Shown here one piece after another: positions 1-8,571 of a stretch of DNA of 64,000 nt. The notes below the pieces were generated by a model. That model worked only from the letters and a program-made list of their open reading frames with translations, had not been told where the DNA came from and made no database searches. Origin of the DNA: Sandaracinaceae bacterium. GTDB taxonomy: Bacteria; Myxococcota_A; Polyangia; Polyangiales; JADJQN01. Made by a program: the position numbers and the translations under genes. Each line of letters starts with the position of its first letter. The first letter of the stretch is position 1. The DNA lies in contig JADJQN010000001.1 in NCBI GenBank assembly GCA_016712745.1, positions 992,001 to 1,056,000 of the forward strand. The letters are read 5' to 3'.

Positions 1-1251
1 AGCTGACGCGCAGTCGTTGATGTTGGTTTCGCAGAGGGTGCCCGTGAAGCCCGTCGGGCACATGCACGTGAAGCTGTTGACGCCATCCGTGCAGGCTCCG
101 CCGTTCATGCAAGGCGTCATCGCGCACTCGTCGATGTCAGTCGCGCACGTCGGATCGCTGTAGCCGGCCTCGCACATGCAGGTAAATGCGGCTGCGCCGT
201 CGACGCACGTTCCATGTGCGCAGGGATTCGGCGTGCAGTCGTCAATGTTCACTTCGCAGTTCGTGCCGCTGAAGCCTGCCGCGCATGTGCAAGTGTAAGA
301 CGCGATGCCGTCGGCACACATGCCGCCGTTCATGCACGGGCCGGCCATGCACTCGTTGATATCTACGCCGCAGGTCGCGCCGCTGTAGCCGGGCGGGCAG
401 GTGCAGGAGAACGCATTGACTCCATCAACGCACATGCCTCGTTCGCACGGTGAAGCCGCGCAATCGTCGATGTCCACTTCGCAGGCCGTGCCGCTGAAGC
501 CCGCCAAGCAGGTACAGCTAAAGCCGGATGGGCCGTCGGTACATGATGCGCCGTTCATACACGGATCGCTGTCGCAGAGAATGATCTCAGCTTCGCAGTG
601 CGAGCCGGGGAAGCCTGGCGGGCACGTGCAGGTGAACGAGTTCACGCCGTCCGTGCAGCTGCCGCCATTCAAACACGGGTCACCTTCGCAGTCATCGACG
701 TCGGTACCGCAGTCGCTGCCCGTGTAGCCGACTGCGCATTCACATGTGAAGTCCGAAAGCGCGTCCGTGCAAGTTCCGTCGTGAAGACAGGGATTGGGAT
801 CGCACTCGTTGATTTCCGTGCAAGCCGAAGGGGCGCCCTCATAACCCGTGTCACACGCGCAAGCGCCGGTTGCGCTCTCGCAATGTGCGTTTGCCGCGCA
901 GGTCACGCCATCGCAACTCGGGCCGCCGTCGGCGGTTGCAGCATCGCCGCCCCCGCCGGCATCGACCATGGCGCCGTCTATCATCGCCGCGTCGATCATT
1001 GCGCCATCGACCATCGCGCCGTCGACCGTCGCGCCGTCCACCATCGCAGCGTCGATCATTGCGCCATCGACCATCGCCGAATCGGGCAGCGCGCCATCGG
1101 CTCGCACACCAGTGTCCGTCGTCGTTGCGCCGTCGCCGACCCCGGTGTCAGTTCCGCCAGCGTCCACCGTACCGGGTGGCGTGTCGCCCCCGCCGCAGCC
1201 AAACGCAAGAACACAGACCAACACACAGGTGATTTTGGCGAACAAACGCAT
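1..1251 (-). CDS. EGF-repeat lipoprotein (C-terminus beyond window)
   Basis: The frame stays open from the ATG at 1251 to the window edge, giving 417 residues with no stop. The N-terminus is a lipoprotein signal with lipobox LAFGC (Cys19), so the mature protein should be a surface or periplasmic lipoprotein. An Asp/Gly/Ala-rich linker follows, containing eight tandem five-residue units of the type DGAM[VI]. Then come eight complete EGF-like modules and the start of a ninth. Several have the calcium-binding signature D-[IV]-[DN]-[ED]-C, followed by CxNGGxCxD, FTCxC and GYxGxxC, close to Notch-type cbEGF. AGGGAAA lies 5 nt before the ATG. A role in adhesion or protein binding is inferred from the family only. 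Confidence 0.85.
   Translation of the reverse strand, partial: MRLFAKITCVLVCVLAFGCGGGDTPPGTVDAGGTDTGVGDGATTTDTGVRADGALPDSAMVDGAMIDAAMVDGATVDGAMVDGAMIDAAMIDGAMVDAGGGGDAATADGGPSCDGVTCAANAHCESATGACACDTGYEGAPSACTEINECDPNPCLHDGTCTDALSDFTCECAVGYTGSDCGTDVDDCEGDPCLNGGSCTDGVNSFTCTCPPGFPGSHCEAEIILCDSDPCMNGASCTDGPSGFSCTCLAGFSGTACEVDIDDCAASPCERGMCVDGVNAFSCTCPPGYSGATCGVDINECMAGPCMNGGMCADGIASYTCTCAAGFSGTNCEVNIDDCTPNPCAHGTCVDGAAAFTCMCEAGYSDPTCATDIDECAMTPCMNGGACTDGVNSFTCMCPTGFTGTLCETNINDCASA
961..1080 (-). repeat. 15-bp tandem repeat coding for pentapeptides
   Basis: Eight head-to-tail 15-bp units lie inside the linker of the EGF lipoprotein. On the plus strand the units read like GTCGATCATTGCGCC or ATCGACCATCGCGCC, with substitutions but no indels, so the frame is kept. 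They encode alternating DGAM[VI]/DAAM[VI]-type pentapeptides. Confidence 0.8.
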
Positions 1252-1460
1252 AGTAATTTCCCTCATGGCGCGGCGCAAAACGACTACGCAGGCGACGCAT
1301 AAACTCCAGCCCCAGGGCCGAATGTATCACCGGTATTACGCATGCTCGTCAAGCAATAATGTCCCAATCGCGCGGGAGCGAATCGCCCGGGCTCAACGTC
1401 ACGACGCGCGAGGCACGACGCATTCTAGCTACGTGGCGAGAATGATAGGCTTTCACATCG

Positions 1461-2396
1461 ATGCGTATCTTGCTTACAGGCGGAACTGGCTTTCTCGGCT
1501 CGCATATCGCTGAGCTGCTTCGCTCACGCGGCGACGACGTACGGGCGACCGTTCGCGCGAGCAGCAACACGAAACAGCTGAAATCGCTGGGCGTTGAGCC
1601 CGCGGAAGTTTCGCTCGAGAACGGATCTGGCCTCGACGACGCTCTGCGCGACATCGATGCAGTGATTCACTGCGCAGGCGGCGGTCGCGTGCGTTCGAAC
1701 GATGAATTCTACGTTCACAACGTGCTCACCACCGAGACGCTGCTACGCGCAATCGAACGGGTGCGCCCTACTCTAAAACGCTACGTGCATGCGTCCTCCG
1801 TCTCTGCTGTTCCTGCGCTGAGTCAGTACGGCAAGGCTAAGCAGGACGCCGACAAGCTGGTGCTCGCCGCCTCCGCGCGCATTCCGACGACGCTCATGCG
1901 CTTGCCCGCGCTGTACGGACCAGGCGACACCCGTTGGGCTGCTCTCTACAAGACGGTCGCTCGGGGTGTGCAGCCTGTATTCGGAAAATCGCCACCGCTC
2001 AGTTTGCTGTACGCAACCGATGCAGCATCGTCCTTGGTCGCTCCGCTCGACTCCCCTCACCCATCCGCGTCTATCTTCAGCCCCGAGGACGGCGTGCCGA
2101 TCACGCAGCGCGATTTGGGCGCCGCGGTCGCAGAGGCCATCGGCACGTCGAACCCGGTGGGAATCCCCGTACCCGGACCCGTTCTGCGCGCGGCTGCCAG
2201 GGCCTCCGAGCTGGTTGGCAAAATCACAGGCCGCGAGGTCTTCCTCACGCTCGACAAAGTGAAAGACATGCTCGGCGAGGACTGGGTCTGCGACAGCTCC
2301 TCCTTGCGCAGGGAGCTCGGCTGGACCAGCAAGGTCACACTGCGCGAAGGCACAAAGCTAACGGGCGAGTGGTACCGGCGCGAGGGGCTGATCTGA
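1461..2396 (+). CDS. NAD-dependent epimerase/dehydratase (extended SDR)
   Basis: The 311-residue protein begins MRILLTGGTGFLGSHIAELL, the GxxGxxG nucleotide-binding loop of extended short-chain dehydrogenases, directly at the first residue. Further landmarks are the region HASSVSAV (active-site Ser region), Y-G-K-A-K giving the YxxxK catalytic pair, and RLPALYGPGD, typical of the epimerase/dihydroflavonol-reductase-like branch. It is expected to be a soluble NAD(P)-dependent enzyme acting on a nucleotide sugar or related carbonyl compound; the substrate cannot be read from sequence. It stands alone on plus, diverging from the EGF lipoprotein, and its 3' end overlaps the convergent next gene by 39 bp. 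Confidence 0.85.
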   Translation: MRILLTGGTGFLGSHIAELLRSRGDDVRATVRASSNTKQLKSLGVEPAEVSLENGSGLDDALRDIDAVIHCAGGGRVRSNDEFYVHNVLTTETLLRAIERVRPTLKRYVHASSVSAVPALSQYGKAKQDADKLVLAASARIPTTLMRLPALYGPGDTRWAALYKTVARGVQPVFGKSPPLSLLYATDAASSLVAPLDSPHPSASIFSPEDGVPITQRDLGAAVAEAIGTSNPVGIPVPGPVLRAAARASELVGKITGREVFLTLDKVKDMLGEDWVCDSSSLRRELGWTSKVTLREGTKLTGEWYRREGLI

Positions 2397-2870
2397 CTCC
2401 GCGCTCGACATGCCCGCGAGCAGACCGATGGGTATGTTGAGCATTGCGTAGAAGGCGTTACGCGGGGCGTCGCCGGACACGCAGTGCTGCCATTCGAGCC
2501 CAAGGAAGAGGATTCCCGCGCTGAGCGTCAGCCCGGTCGTCCCGTCGGTCCAGTGTTCGAGTCCGAGTGTGCTCATCGCGTGTGCACCGATCGCCGCGGC
2601 GAGTTGCACGCCGCCGCCGAAGCCCTGCTTGCTATCAGCAGCAACGGTCGCGCCGGCGCTCCAAGTCGCAAACACAGCGCGGTCTCGCACGAGTTGCAGC
2701 ACCCCGCCGCGCGCCCGCACGCGCGCGCCGTACCCACCGCCGAGTTGAATCGAGGCGTCCCAATGCCAACTGGTAACGTCGTGGAGCGCAGCGTGCGGGG
2801 GCGCATCCGCGTGCGCGCGGTTCACCACGGCGAAGACTAATGTCGCTAAGATGCCAAATATGATTCGCAA
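2358..2870 (-). CDS. Secreted/outer-membrane hypothetical protein
   Basis: A 170-residue protein with a clear Sec signal peptide: a hydrophobic stretch after MRIIFGILATLVFAVV and cleavage near AHA-DAPP. The rest is Gly-rich with alternating hydrophobic segments (QLGGGYGARV, GFGGGVQLAAAIG), which suggests a small beta-barrel or beta-sandwich envelope protein. The start is TTG at 2870 with GAGG nine bases upstream. I do not recognise the family. Its stop lies inside the end of the epimerase gene, a 39-bp tail-to-tail overlap. Confidence 0.6.
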   Translation of the reverse strand: MRIIFGILATLVFAVVNRAHADAPPHAALHDVTSWHWDASIQLGGGYGARVRARGGVLQLVRDRAVFATWSAGATVAADSKQGFGGGVQLAAAIGAHAMSTLGLEHWTDGTTGLTLSAGILFLGLEWQHCVSGDAPRNAFYAMLNIPIGLLAGMSSAESDQPLAPVPLAR

Positions 2871-2944
2871 GGGTCGTACCTCGAAGACACGAACGCCCCA
2901 GCGCGCTTGACCTTACACTCGGCGAGCACGTACGACTCGGCTCG

Positions 2945-3430
2945 ATGAGCGAGCTTCGAATCCCAGCAGCAAAAGCGAAGCGCGGTGGTTTGACCAACGC
3001 GTGCGTCCTCTGTGCCGAGACGCCCGTAGAATGGGTTCCTTTTCGCCTGAATATGGCTCTAGATCGAGTGCGCAGTGCCGTCGGGCTTCTTGCGACCCTC
3101 GCGCTCGGCGTCGGATTTATCTCGCAGCGCTACTACGAGGCGGCGTTGCCGCTTTGCGATTTGCACAATCGCGCGCGCAGGGGCTCAGAGCGTGAAGCCT
3201 TCGCGATCAGCTTCGTAGCGCTGATGCTAGTTGCCTCGGCGCCAGTTCTCATCTTCGCGCTTGACCCAACTTCCATCGGGAGGGTGTTCGCAATCTACGC
3301 GGCGCTATCGCTCCTCGTTATGTACGGGGCACTTCGCGCAGCGGCATTGATTCGCACGTCCGCGTCGACGTTCGCGCGCTACGACGCAACGACGAACGAG
3401 GTTGTACTTCCGAATGCCGCACGAAACTAA
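2945..3430 (+). CDS. Membrane protein of unknown function with Cys pair
   Basis: A 161-residue protein with about three membrane segments (near residues 38-60, 83-105 and 112-130). The N-terminal part has CVLCAETPVEW and, after the first hydrophobic segment, PLCDLHNRAR. This CxxC plus CxxH pattern could bind a metal. A cytosolic or periplasmic face cannot be decided. I do not recognise the family. The ATG at 2945 is the first in-frame start after the divergent gene at 2870. Confidence 0.6.
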   Translation: MSELRIPAAKAKRGGLTNACVLCAETPVEWVPFRLNMALDRVRSAVGLLATLALGVGFISQRYYEAALPLCDLHNRARRGSEREAFAISFVALMLVASAPVLIFALDPTSIGRVFAIYAALSLLVMYGALRAAALIRTSASTFARYDATTNEVVLPNAARN

Positions 3431-3442
3431 GCGCGGCGTGCT

Positions 3443-3862
3443 TTAGCCCTTTGCGAGGCCCTTGAGGAAGGCGTCGATTTGCTTCACTTCAGCGTGATCC
3501 TCGCCGTACGCTGTCGCGTACAAGGAACGGGCTTCCTTTGCGCAGGTAGAAGCCTCCGCGGGCTCATTTCGCTTTTCGTGAACTTGCGCGAGCATCATCA
3601 GGTCGTTTCCGACGAGTGTCGCTGATCCGGTCCCGCGTCTCGCCTTCAAGCCACTCTGAGCTGCTGCGAGCGCGCCATTCAGGTCACTAGCGTTGCGGCA
3701 GTAGTCAGCGAGCGCGTTGTACAAATCCGCTTTCACGACTGGAGAGGCGTCCGATGCGAGGACTAATGCCTCGCGAATCGACTCGCATGCCCCCGCCCAA
3801 TCACCAGCACTTTTTGCGTATCGCGCGCGATCTTGAAGCGTGCGCCAGGTCGTCTCGGCCAT
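3443..3862 (-). CDS. TPR-repeat protein
   Basis: A small 139-residue cytosolic protein made of three helical hairpins of tetratricopeptide type: RARYAKSAGDWAGACESIREAL, then ADLYNALADYCRNASDLNGALAAA, then GNDLMMLAQVHEKRNEPAEA, each followed by a helix. No signal peptide or membrane segment is visible. GGGA lies 6 nt upstream of the ATG. TPR proteins of this size usually act as adaptors; no partner is indicated. Convergent with the membrane protein gene ending at 3430. Confidence 0.65.
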   Translation of the reverse strand: MAETTWRTLQDRARYAKSAGDWAGACESIREALVLASDASPVVKADLYNALADYCRNASDLNGALAAAQSGLKARRGTGSATLVGNDLMMLAQVHEKRNEPAEASTCAKEARSLYATAYGEDHAEVKQIDAFLKGLAKG

Positions 3863-3988
3863 TCACATCCCTCATCAACAGAAGCAATCAAAACACCGGG
3901 CTTTGGTTGGCGCCGGCTACTACTCGTCCGGGGAGCATACAACGAGCGAACGGGAACCGTTTGAGAGATTTGATGTCATTCTAGCCTT

Positions 3989-4978
3989 ATGCACGCCAGG
4001 GCAGCGCGCCTCACTTATATCGCTATCGCGACGCTATTTGCGGCCACCCTCGTCCGCGCGCAGCAGCCGCCCCAGGCAACGCCGCCACCGCCCGCTCTGA
4101 CCGCTGCCGAGGCGCGGGAGCTGCTTTTTTCGAATGCAGAGCCCAATTCAGCAGCGGACGCCTGCGCGCGGCTGCCGGAGCGGGACGCGTCGGTGGATTG
4201 CCTCCTCTCGGAGCGCTACGCGAGCGACCCTGCGGCGCAGCGCATCGCTCTTAGCCTACGTCGCGAGTTGAACGTGGTCGCGGGGATTGAGACGCCTCAC
4301 ACCATGAACGGAGGATTCCGCGGGATGATTCGGATTGTGGGCGAAGCGCCCGTCGGTCCTCATCGGCGGCATTTGGAGTGGGTGAGCAGGGCGCTGCGTG
4401 ACTTCGATCAGTTCGCGCAGGGATTGGCGAGGCACGCACAACGCCCCCTCGCCTATCATCCGCTGCCCACCGCTCTGCGATTCTTGCGCTCCGTCAATCG
4501 CACGACGCCCTCCGCGTATGCTCGCGACTGGCGAGTCTCGTACAACGTATCCGGATCACTTCTGCGCAACGAGGCTTCCGTACGCGAAACACTCTTTCAC
4601 GAAATTTTTCACCTCAACGACGAAGTACACACGAGCGGTACGCAGCGACGTTGGTCTGCGCGCGTGCTCACGCGCATCTCGGATCGCATCCTTCGGCGCT
4701 GCGGAACAAACCGGCGCTGCCTTGCACCGTACGCTCCAAGCACAACGACTGTGCGTGGAGGAACATACTACGCGTTTCAACCAGGCAACGGCGGCAGCGT
4801 GCCCGAGTACGCGGCCGAGCTTGCGCTGCGCTATTACCAGGAACAGCGCGCGGCATTGCGCCACGAGCGTTTTGATCGCGGGGCTTTCAAATGCGGCCCT
4901 CCCGAGAATGCGGAAGCGTGGAGATTGTTGGTCGATGAGTTTTTCGGCGGCGCTGATCTGATTTCAGCCTGCCCTTAG
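3989..4978 (+). CDS. Secreted HExxH putative metallopeptidase
   Basis: A 329-residue protein with an N-terminal signal segment (IAIATLFAATLVRAQ) and a Pro-rich spacer. HEIFHLND at residues 204-208 is a zincin HExxH motif, and downstream VPEYAAELALRYY offers a Glu as a possible third ligand. Several Cys residues (59, 71 and a group near 235-245) suggest disulfides outside the cytoplasm. The substrate is unknown. A second HExxH lipoprotein at 13360 has a similar size and motif but no strong visible similarity elsewhere. It stands alone, not obviously in an operon. Confidence 0.65.
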   Translation: MHARAARLTYIAIATLFAATLVRAQQPPQATPPPPALTAAEARELLFSNAEPNSAADACARLPERDASVDCLLSERYASDPAAQRIALSLRRELNVVAGIETPHTMNGGFRGMIRIVGEAPVGPHRRHLEWVSRALRDFDQFAQGLARHAQRPLAYHPLPTALRFLRSVNRTTPSAYARDWRVSYNVSGSLLRNEASVRETLFHEIFHLNDEVHTSGTQRRWSARVLTRISDRILRRCGTNRRCLAPYAPSTTTVRGGTYYAFQPGNGGSVPEYAAELALRYYQEQRAALRHERFDRGAFKCGPPENAEAWRLLVDEFFGGADLISACP

Positions 4979-5044
4979 GGTCAACGGCGCGCGCAGTGAT
5001 AAACTCGCGAGCGTGCTACCGTTGCGCATTGGGGGGCGGCGACT

Positions 5045-5485
5045 ATGACGAGTATCGAGAGGCTTCGCGCAGCGATCAAAGCGCAAGACCCGAGCGAGTT
5101 CGAGCGGGCGCTCACCGCGTCATTCGACCAGCGGACGACGACGCCCGAAGCGCAGACTGAGCTCGCCGCTCTACTCAACGACGCCCTGCCCCTGACCTGG
5201 CACACCCGGCACGAAGACCTCGTGCGCGCGATGCAACAGCTCCGCGACCCGAGCTCGGCGACCCCGCTCTACAATGCGACGCTCGCGCAATACGAATACC
5301 TCGCACACGACAGCGGCGACAACCTTGCGCGCAAATGCATCTGGGCACTCGCCGACATCGGAACAGAGCAATCGCGCGCCTACCTAACCGAGCTCGCCAA
5401 ACACGCGAACGCAGGCATCGCCACCTACGCCCAAAAGCGCCTCGACAAATGGGACGCCGAGCTCCACCGCAAGCCAACCCGCTAG
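5045..5485 (+). CDS. HEAT-like helical protein, possibly an immunity protein
   Basis: A 146-residue soluble all-alpha protein. The segments LPLTWHTRHEDLVRAMQQL, LARKCIWALADIGTEQSRA and LTELAKHANAGIATYAQKRL match the spacing of HEAT-like repeats. Proteins of this kind occur next to polymorphic toxins in Myxococcota and often serve as immunity proteins, but no toxin lies beside it, so that role is only a guess. GGGGGGCGGCG precedes the ATG. Two copies of the 29-bp RAYT-associated repeat begin 3 nt after its stop codon. Confidence 0.55.
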   Translation: MTSIERLRAAIKAQDPSEFERALTASFDQRTTTPEAQTELAALLNDALPLTWHTRHEDLVRAMQQLRDPSSATPLYNATLAQYEYLAHDSGDNLARKCIWALADIGTEQSRAYLTELAKHANAGIATYAQKRLDKWDAELHRKPTR

Positions 5486-5487
5486 TC

Positions 5488-5516
5488 GGGGACGATCGGT
5501 GAAATAGTGAAATAGG
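5488..5516 (+). repeat. RAYT-associated 29-bp element, forward copy 1
   Basis: The element reads GGGGACGATCG, then two direct copies of GTGAAATA, then GG. It begins 3 nt after the stop codon of the HEAT-like gene and is the outer one of two direct copies downstream of the transposase gene. Confidence 0.9.
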
Positions 5517-5529
5517 CCAGGCAAACGGC

Positions 5530-5558
5530 GGGGACGATCGGTGAAATAGTGAAATAGG
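5530..5558 (+). repeat. RAYT-associated 29-bp element, forward copy 2
   Basis: Identical to the copy at 5488 and 42 bp further on, in direct orientation. It ends 18 bp before the stop codon end of the minus-strand transposase gene. Together with the inverted copy at 6438 it brackets that gene. Confidence 0.9.
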
Positions 5559-5576
5559 CCGGGCGAGTCGGCGTAA

Positions 5577-6401
5577 CTAGCCGCGCCCGAGCTTGCTGAT
5601 CGCCGACGCGCCGACACAAAGCACGCGCGCAATATCCGCACGCGCAGCTCCGCGTTCCAACGCGAACCGCACGAACTGTGCACGGGCCGGATGCAGTGGC
5701 CGCGCACGCAGCGTCACGCACTCAACATGCACCCGTTCGCCCTGAACAAACTCGAAAAGCAGCGCGCGCGCGCATGGTCTCGTAGCCGGCATAGGAACCG
5801 TCCCGACGGTGATCGGCGGCTGGTTCGGCGGCGCGCCCCACGACGCCTCGCGCAAATCGATCTCGCGGACAAACTCGTCGAACTGACGCCGCCCGCCCGA
5901 GGTATCGTCAAACCCACACAGCGCGAGAGCGCGCTCGACGTTGAGCCAGGTGGGCGCGGTTTCAAGACGCAGATAGTAGCGGTGACTCGTCCACCGCGAT
6001 TCAGCCGGCGACTGAACCACGCCGGCGTCCACGGGATTGCGATGGTGATAGGCGACCATGCGCGCGATGCTCTCCGTGGGTACACGCCAACTCGATGGGC
6101 GAGCCGCGAAAACCGGCCCCAGACCTCCGTGACGCCGATGCCATGCCAGCGCGAAACGCGTATGCAACGGGTGCACAAATCGGGCGACCGGGCCACTGCC
6201 CGCGATCAAGCCGTGATGTACGTGACTCGACATCAATGCGAATGAAACGAGCTCGGCATCGGACCGGCTCACTACGACGGCCAGATGGTGCAGGTAGATT
6301 GCGCGGTCGGTGTCGTCCATGAAGCGAAACTCACGGTCCAAGAAGCGTGACGCGAGGTGGTAGGGGAATCCGGGAGCGAGGATACGTGGGCGGCGGGGCA
6401 T
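5577..6401 (-). CDS. REP-associated tyrosine transposase (RAYT, Y1/HUH family)
   Basis: The 274-residue protein carries the IS200/RAYT Y1 transposase fold. The N-terminus is MPRRPRILAPGFPYHLASR. The metal-binding HUH motif is H60-V61-H62 in SSHVHHGLI, and the catalytic tyrosine is Tyr118 in MVAYHHRNPVDAGVV, matching the family pattern YxxxNPVRAG. A C-terminal segment (about 235-272, ARADIARVLCVGASAISKL) looks like a helix-turn-helix that could bind repeat DNA. Such enzymes nick and rejoin single-stranded REP hairpins. The gene is flanked by two direct 29-bp elements downstream and one inverted copy 37 bp upstream of its start, and ten more copies lie within 18 kb. All key residues are present, so it looks intact. 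Confidence 0.9.
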   Translation of the reverse strand: MPRRPRILAPGFPYHLASRFLDREFRFMDDTDRAIYLHHLAVVVSRSDAELVSFALMSSHVHHGLIAGSGPVARFVHPLHTRFALAWHRRHGGLGPVFAARPSSWRVPTESIARMVAYHHRNPVDAGVVQSPAESRWTSHRYYLRLETAPTWLNVERALALCGFDDTSGGRRQFDEFVREIDLREASWGAPPNQPPITVGTVPMPATRPCARALLFEFVQGERVHVECVTLRARPLHPARAQFVRFALERGAARADIARVLCVGASAISKLGRG

Positions 6402-6437
6402 GGTCCGCGTATCGGGCGGTCGCCACTGCGAGTGCTC

Positions 6438-6466
6438 GCTATTTCACTATTTCACCGATCGTCCCC
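6438..6466 (-). repeat. RAYT-associated 29-bp element, reverse copy
   Basis: The reverse complement of the element at 5488 (ends in CGATCGTCCCC on plus), differing only at its last base. It lies between the transposase start (6401) and the VOC gene start (6511), and so forms the other inverted boundary of the transposase unit. Confidence 0.9.
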
Positions 6467-6510
6467 GATTTCGCTTGCGGCGTGCGGCGAAAATCGCGCA
6501 GGAATATCGA

Positions 6511-7215
6511 GTGCATTCCTTTTTTAAAGTCACGCTTCGCACAAGCGATGTGGACGCCGCCCGCGCTTTTTACTCGGCGGTGCTTGGTGAGCGCGAGCTC
6601 GACGTTGTGCAACTTCACGAACAGGCAGTCGCGCGCGGTGCCAAACCGCATTGGCTGGGCTTCATTGAGGTCGACGACGTGGAGCGCGCGGCAGCGTTTT
6701 TCGTAGAACGAGGAGCGAGTCCGCTCGGGCCGAAGTGGATCAATCCGCAGGGGCTTGAGGCGGCGGTGATGCGCGATCCAGGTGGCGCCATTGTGGCATT
6801 GGGCAAGCCGCCCGCAGCGCAGCGTCCGAATGAATCCGGCATCCCTGGTATCGACTGGTCGCTTCTTCACACGACGGATGTGGAACGAGCAAAGAAGAAC
6901 TACGGCGAAATGTTCGGATGGCAATTCGACGCGGCGCGCGACGTTGGCGAGCACGGCGTCTTCCACCTCTTTGCATTCGACACAGGCGGGCAGCCAGCAG
7001 GCTCAATGACGGACATAGCAACGCGTCCTGAGGTGCATCCTCACTGGCTCTTCCACCATCACGTCGACTCGCTCGATGCAGCGCTAGAAAGTGCACGCGC
7101 GTTCAACGCAAATATCATTGGCCCGTTCACGCTTCCGAGCGGCCATCGCGTCGCGGTATGCGACGATCCCCAGGGTGCTGCATTCGCGCTCTACGAGAAG
7201 CCTGCGCTTCCATAG
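6511..7215 (+). CDS. VOC-family protein with two glyoxalase-like domains
   Basis: From the GTG at 6511 (AGGA 7 nt upstream) the product is 234 residues. Two tandem vicinal-oxygen-chelate domains are visible. The first is near residues 1-105 (VTLRTSDVDAARAFYSAVLG, then GFIEVDDVERAAAFFVERGA and MRDPGGAIVALGKP). The second is near 115-234 (LLHTTDVERAKKNYGEMFGW, then HHHVDSLDAALESARAFNA and CDDPQGAAFALYEKP). Such proteins include glyoxalase, antibiotic-binding and dioxygenase-like members; the activity is not predictable here. The reading frame stays open upstream through the 29-bp repeat to 6400, but that part is repeat DNA and the GTG is the better start. Confidence 0.8.
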   Translation: MHSFFKVTLRTSDVDAARAFYSAVLGERELDVVQLHEQAVARGAKPHWLGFIEVDDVERAAAFFVERGASPLGPKWINPQGLEAAVMRDPGGAIVALGKPPAAQRPNESGIPGIDWSLLHTTDVERAKKNYGEMFGWQFDAARDVGEHGVFHLFAFDTGGQPAGSMTDIATRPEVHPHWLFHHHVDSLDAALESARAFNANIIGPFTLPSGHRVAVCDDPQGAAFALYEKPALP

Positions 7216-7230
7216 ACTCGCGGGCCGCGC

Positions 7231-8481
7231 TTACAGCACCTTGCGCGAAGGGAGCACGACGTTCGCGAGCAGCGTGCCGATCACGATGGATCCCGCGATC
7301 ATAAACATCTCGAAACCCTTCGCGGCGCCGCCCAGAAATTCGCCGCGCAGAAATGACTCAAGGCTCAAGAATCCAAAGCTGCCAGGAACCAGCAGCACCA
7401 TGCCGGGCATCAAGAAGACTTGCGTCGGTCGTTTGGTGGCGCGTGCGCAGGCATTGGCATAGAGAGAAACGATCAGCGCCGCAGCGAATGCAGCGATGCT
7501 GCCAGGCAGGTAAATCGCAGCTTGGCCCGTAACGATCCAGCCGAGAGCCCCCGATATCACGGCCGCCCACAGGTAGCGACGCGGCACGGCGAACACGATC
7601 GAGAACGCGATGGCCGACGCGAGCAGCGCCACCACCTGAATCCAGACGGCGGGCGCATCGCGCGAGGCTGCGCTCGCTACCACATGATGAAGGCGCAAGT
7701 GGAGTGCACGCTCCACAGCGATAGGACCGGCGATGCCGATCAGAATAGAAAGAAAGACCATCAGCGCTTGCATGAGCCGCGCGCCGCCAGCAACGAGGTT
7801 TCTGTTCGCAAGCTCGGAGAGACCTGTTGTAAGGGTCATGCCGGGCACCAGCAGAATCACAACCGAGAGGACGATGACCTCGCGCGAAAGATTCGGATTG
7901 AGCGCCGTCGCCGCCCATGCGAGACACGCTGCGACAAGCCCGCCGATGAAGTTCTCGAGCAGCTTCGCTTCCGGCCGGCTTCGAAGCACGCGACTCGCAA
8001 GATAGAGCAACAAGCCGCCGAGCGCTGCAACTCCAACCTCGAGGAGTCGTGCGCGAAAAAACACCGCAGATGCACCGGCCGCCGATGCAGACGCGAGCCA
8101 GGATAAGAGCCGCGGGTACGGTGGAGGCTGCTTCTCGACGGCCACGATCAATGCCCGCGCTTCCTTGAGTGTAATCTTCCGATCGATGACGTCGTTGAAT
8201 ACACGGTCCACCGTGCTCAAGCGATCGAGATCGAGCGCCCACTCGTGCACGCGCGTCATACGCACGACCGGATTCGAATCACCGCGCCGCACCGACAGCC
8301 AAAAGCCGGTCGGCAGCGCAAACGCATGCGCGGTGCATCCTTCAATCTCCGCGATAAGGCGCACCACGTTCTCGGTGCGATGCGTCGAGCATCCGTACGA
8401 CATCAACGTCGTGCCAACCCCGGTCAGATACTCGACGACGTCGTCGAGAGATAGCTGCAAACTGACCCGCTCCGTACTCAT
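7231..8481 (-). CDS. Threonine/serine exporter family membrane protein (ThrE-like)
   Basis: A 416-residue inner-membrane protein. The N-terminal soluble part (about 1-120: YLTGVGTTLMSYGCSTHRTE, then LPTGFWLSVRRGD) is the ThrE/YjjP domain. It is followed by about ten membrane segments with the family signature LLVPGMTLTTGLSELANRNLV near residue 215 and a second YjjB-like half with VFLMPGMVLLVPGSFGFLS near 375. Both halves are fused in one chain, as in ThrE of Corynebacterium. The expected role is proton-driven export of threonine and serine. Transcribed alone, convergent with the VOC gene. Confidence 0.85.
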   Translation of the reverse strand: MSTERVSLQLSLDDVVEYLTGVGTTLMSYGCSTHRTENVVRLIAEIEGCTAHAFALPTGFWLSVRRGDSNPVVRMTRVHEWALDLDRLSTVDRVFNDVIDRKITLKEARALIVAVEKQPPPYPRLLSWLASASAAGASAVFFRARLLEVGVAALGGLLLYLASRVLRSRPEAKLLENFIGGLVAACLAWAATALNPNLSREVIVLSVVILLVPGMTLTTGLSELANRNLVAGGARLMQALMVFLSILIGIAGPIAVERALHLRLHHVVASAASRDAPAVWIQVVALLASAIAFSIVFAVPRRYLWAAVISGALGWIVTGQAAIYLPGSIAAFAAALIVSLYANACARATKRPTQVFLMPGMVLLVPGSFGFLSLESFLRGEFLGGAAKGFEMFMIAGSIVIGTLLANVVLPSRKVL

Positions 8482-8571
8482 CGTCTTAGCTGCAGTGTAA
8501 CGGGCCGGGACGATCGTTTAGTTAATAAAGTTTATCGGTTACGATCTGCCCCTACGTCGCAGGGGGCGCGC

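Noticed and set aside
8507..8516. GGGACGATCG upstream of the Kazal lipoprotein gene
   Set aside because: Only ten bases match the RAYT-associated element and the rest does not, so it is not counted as a copy.
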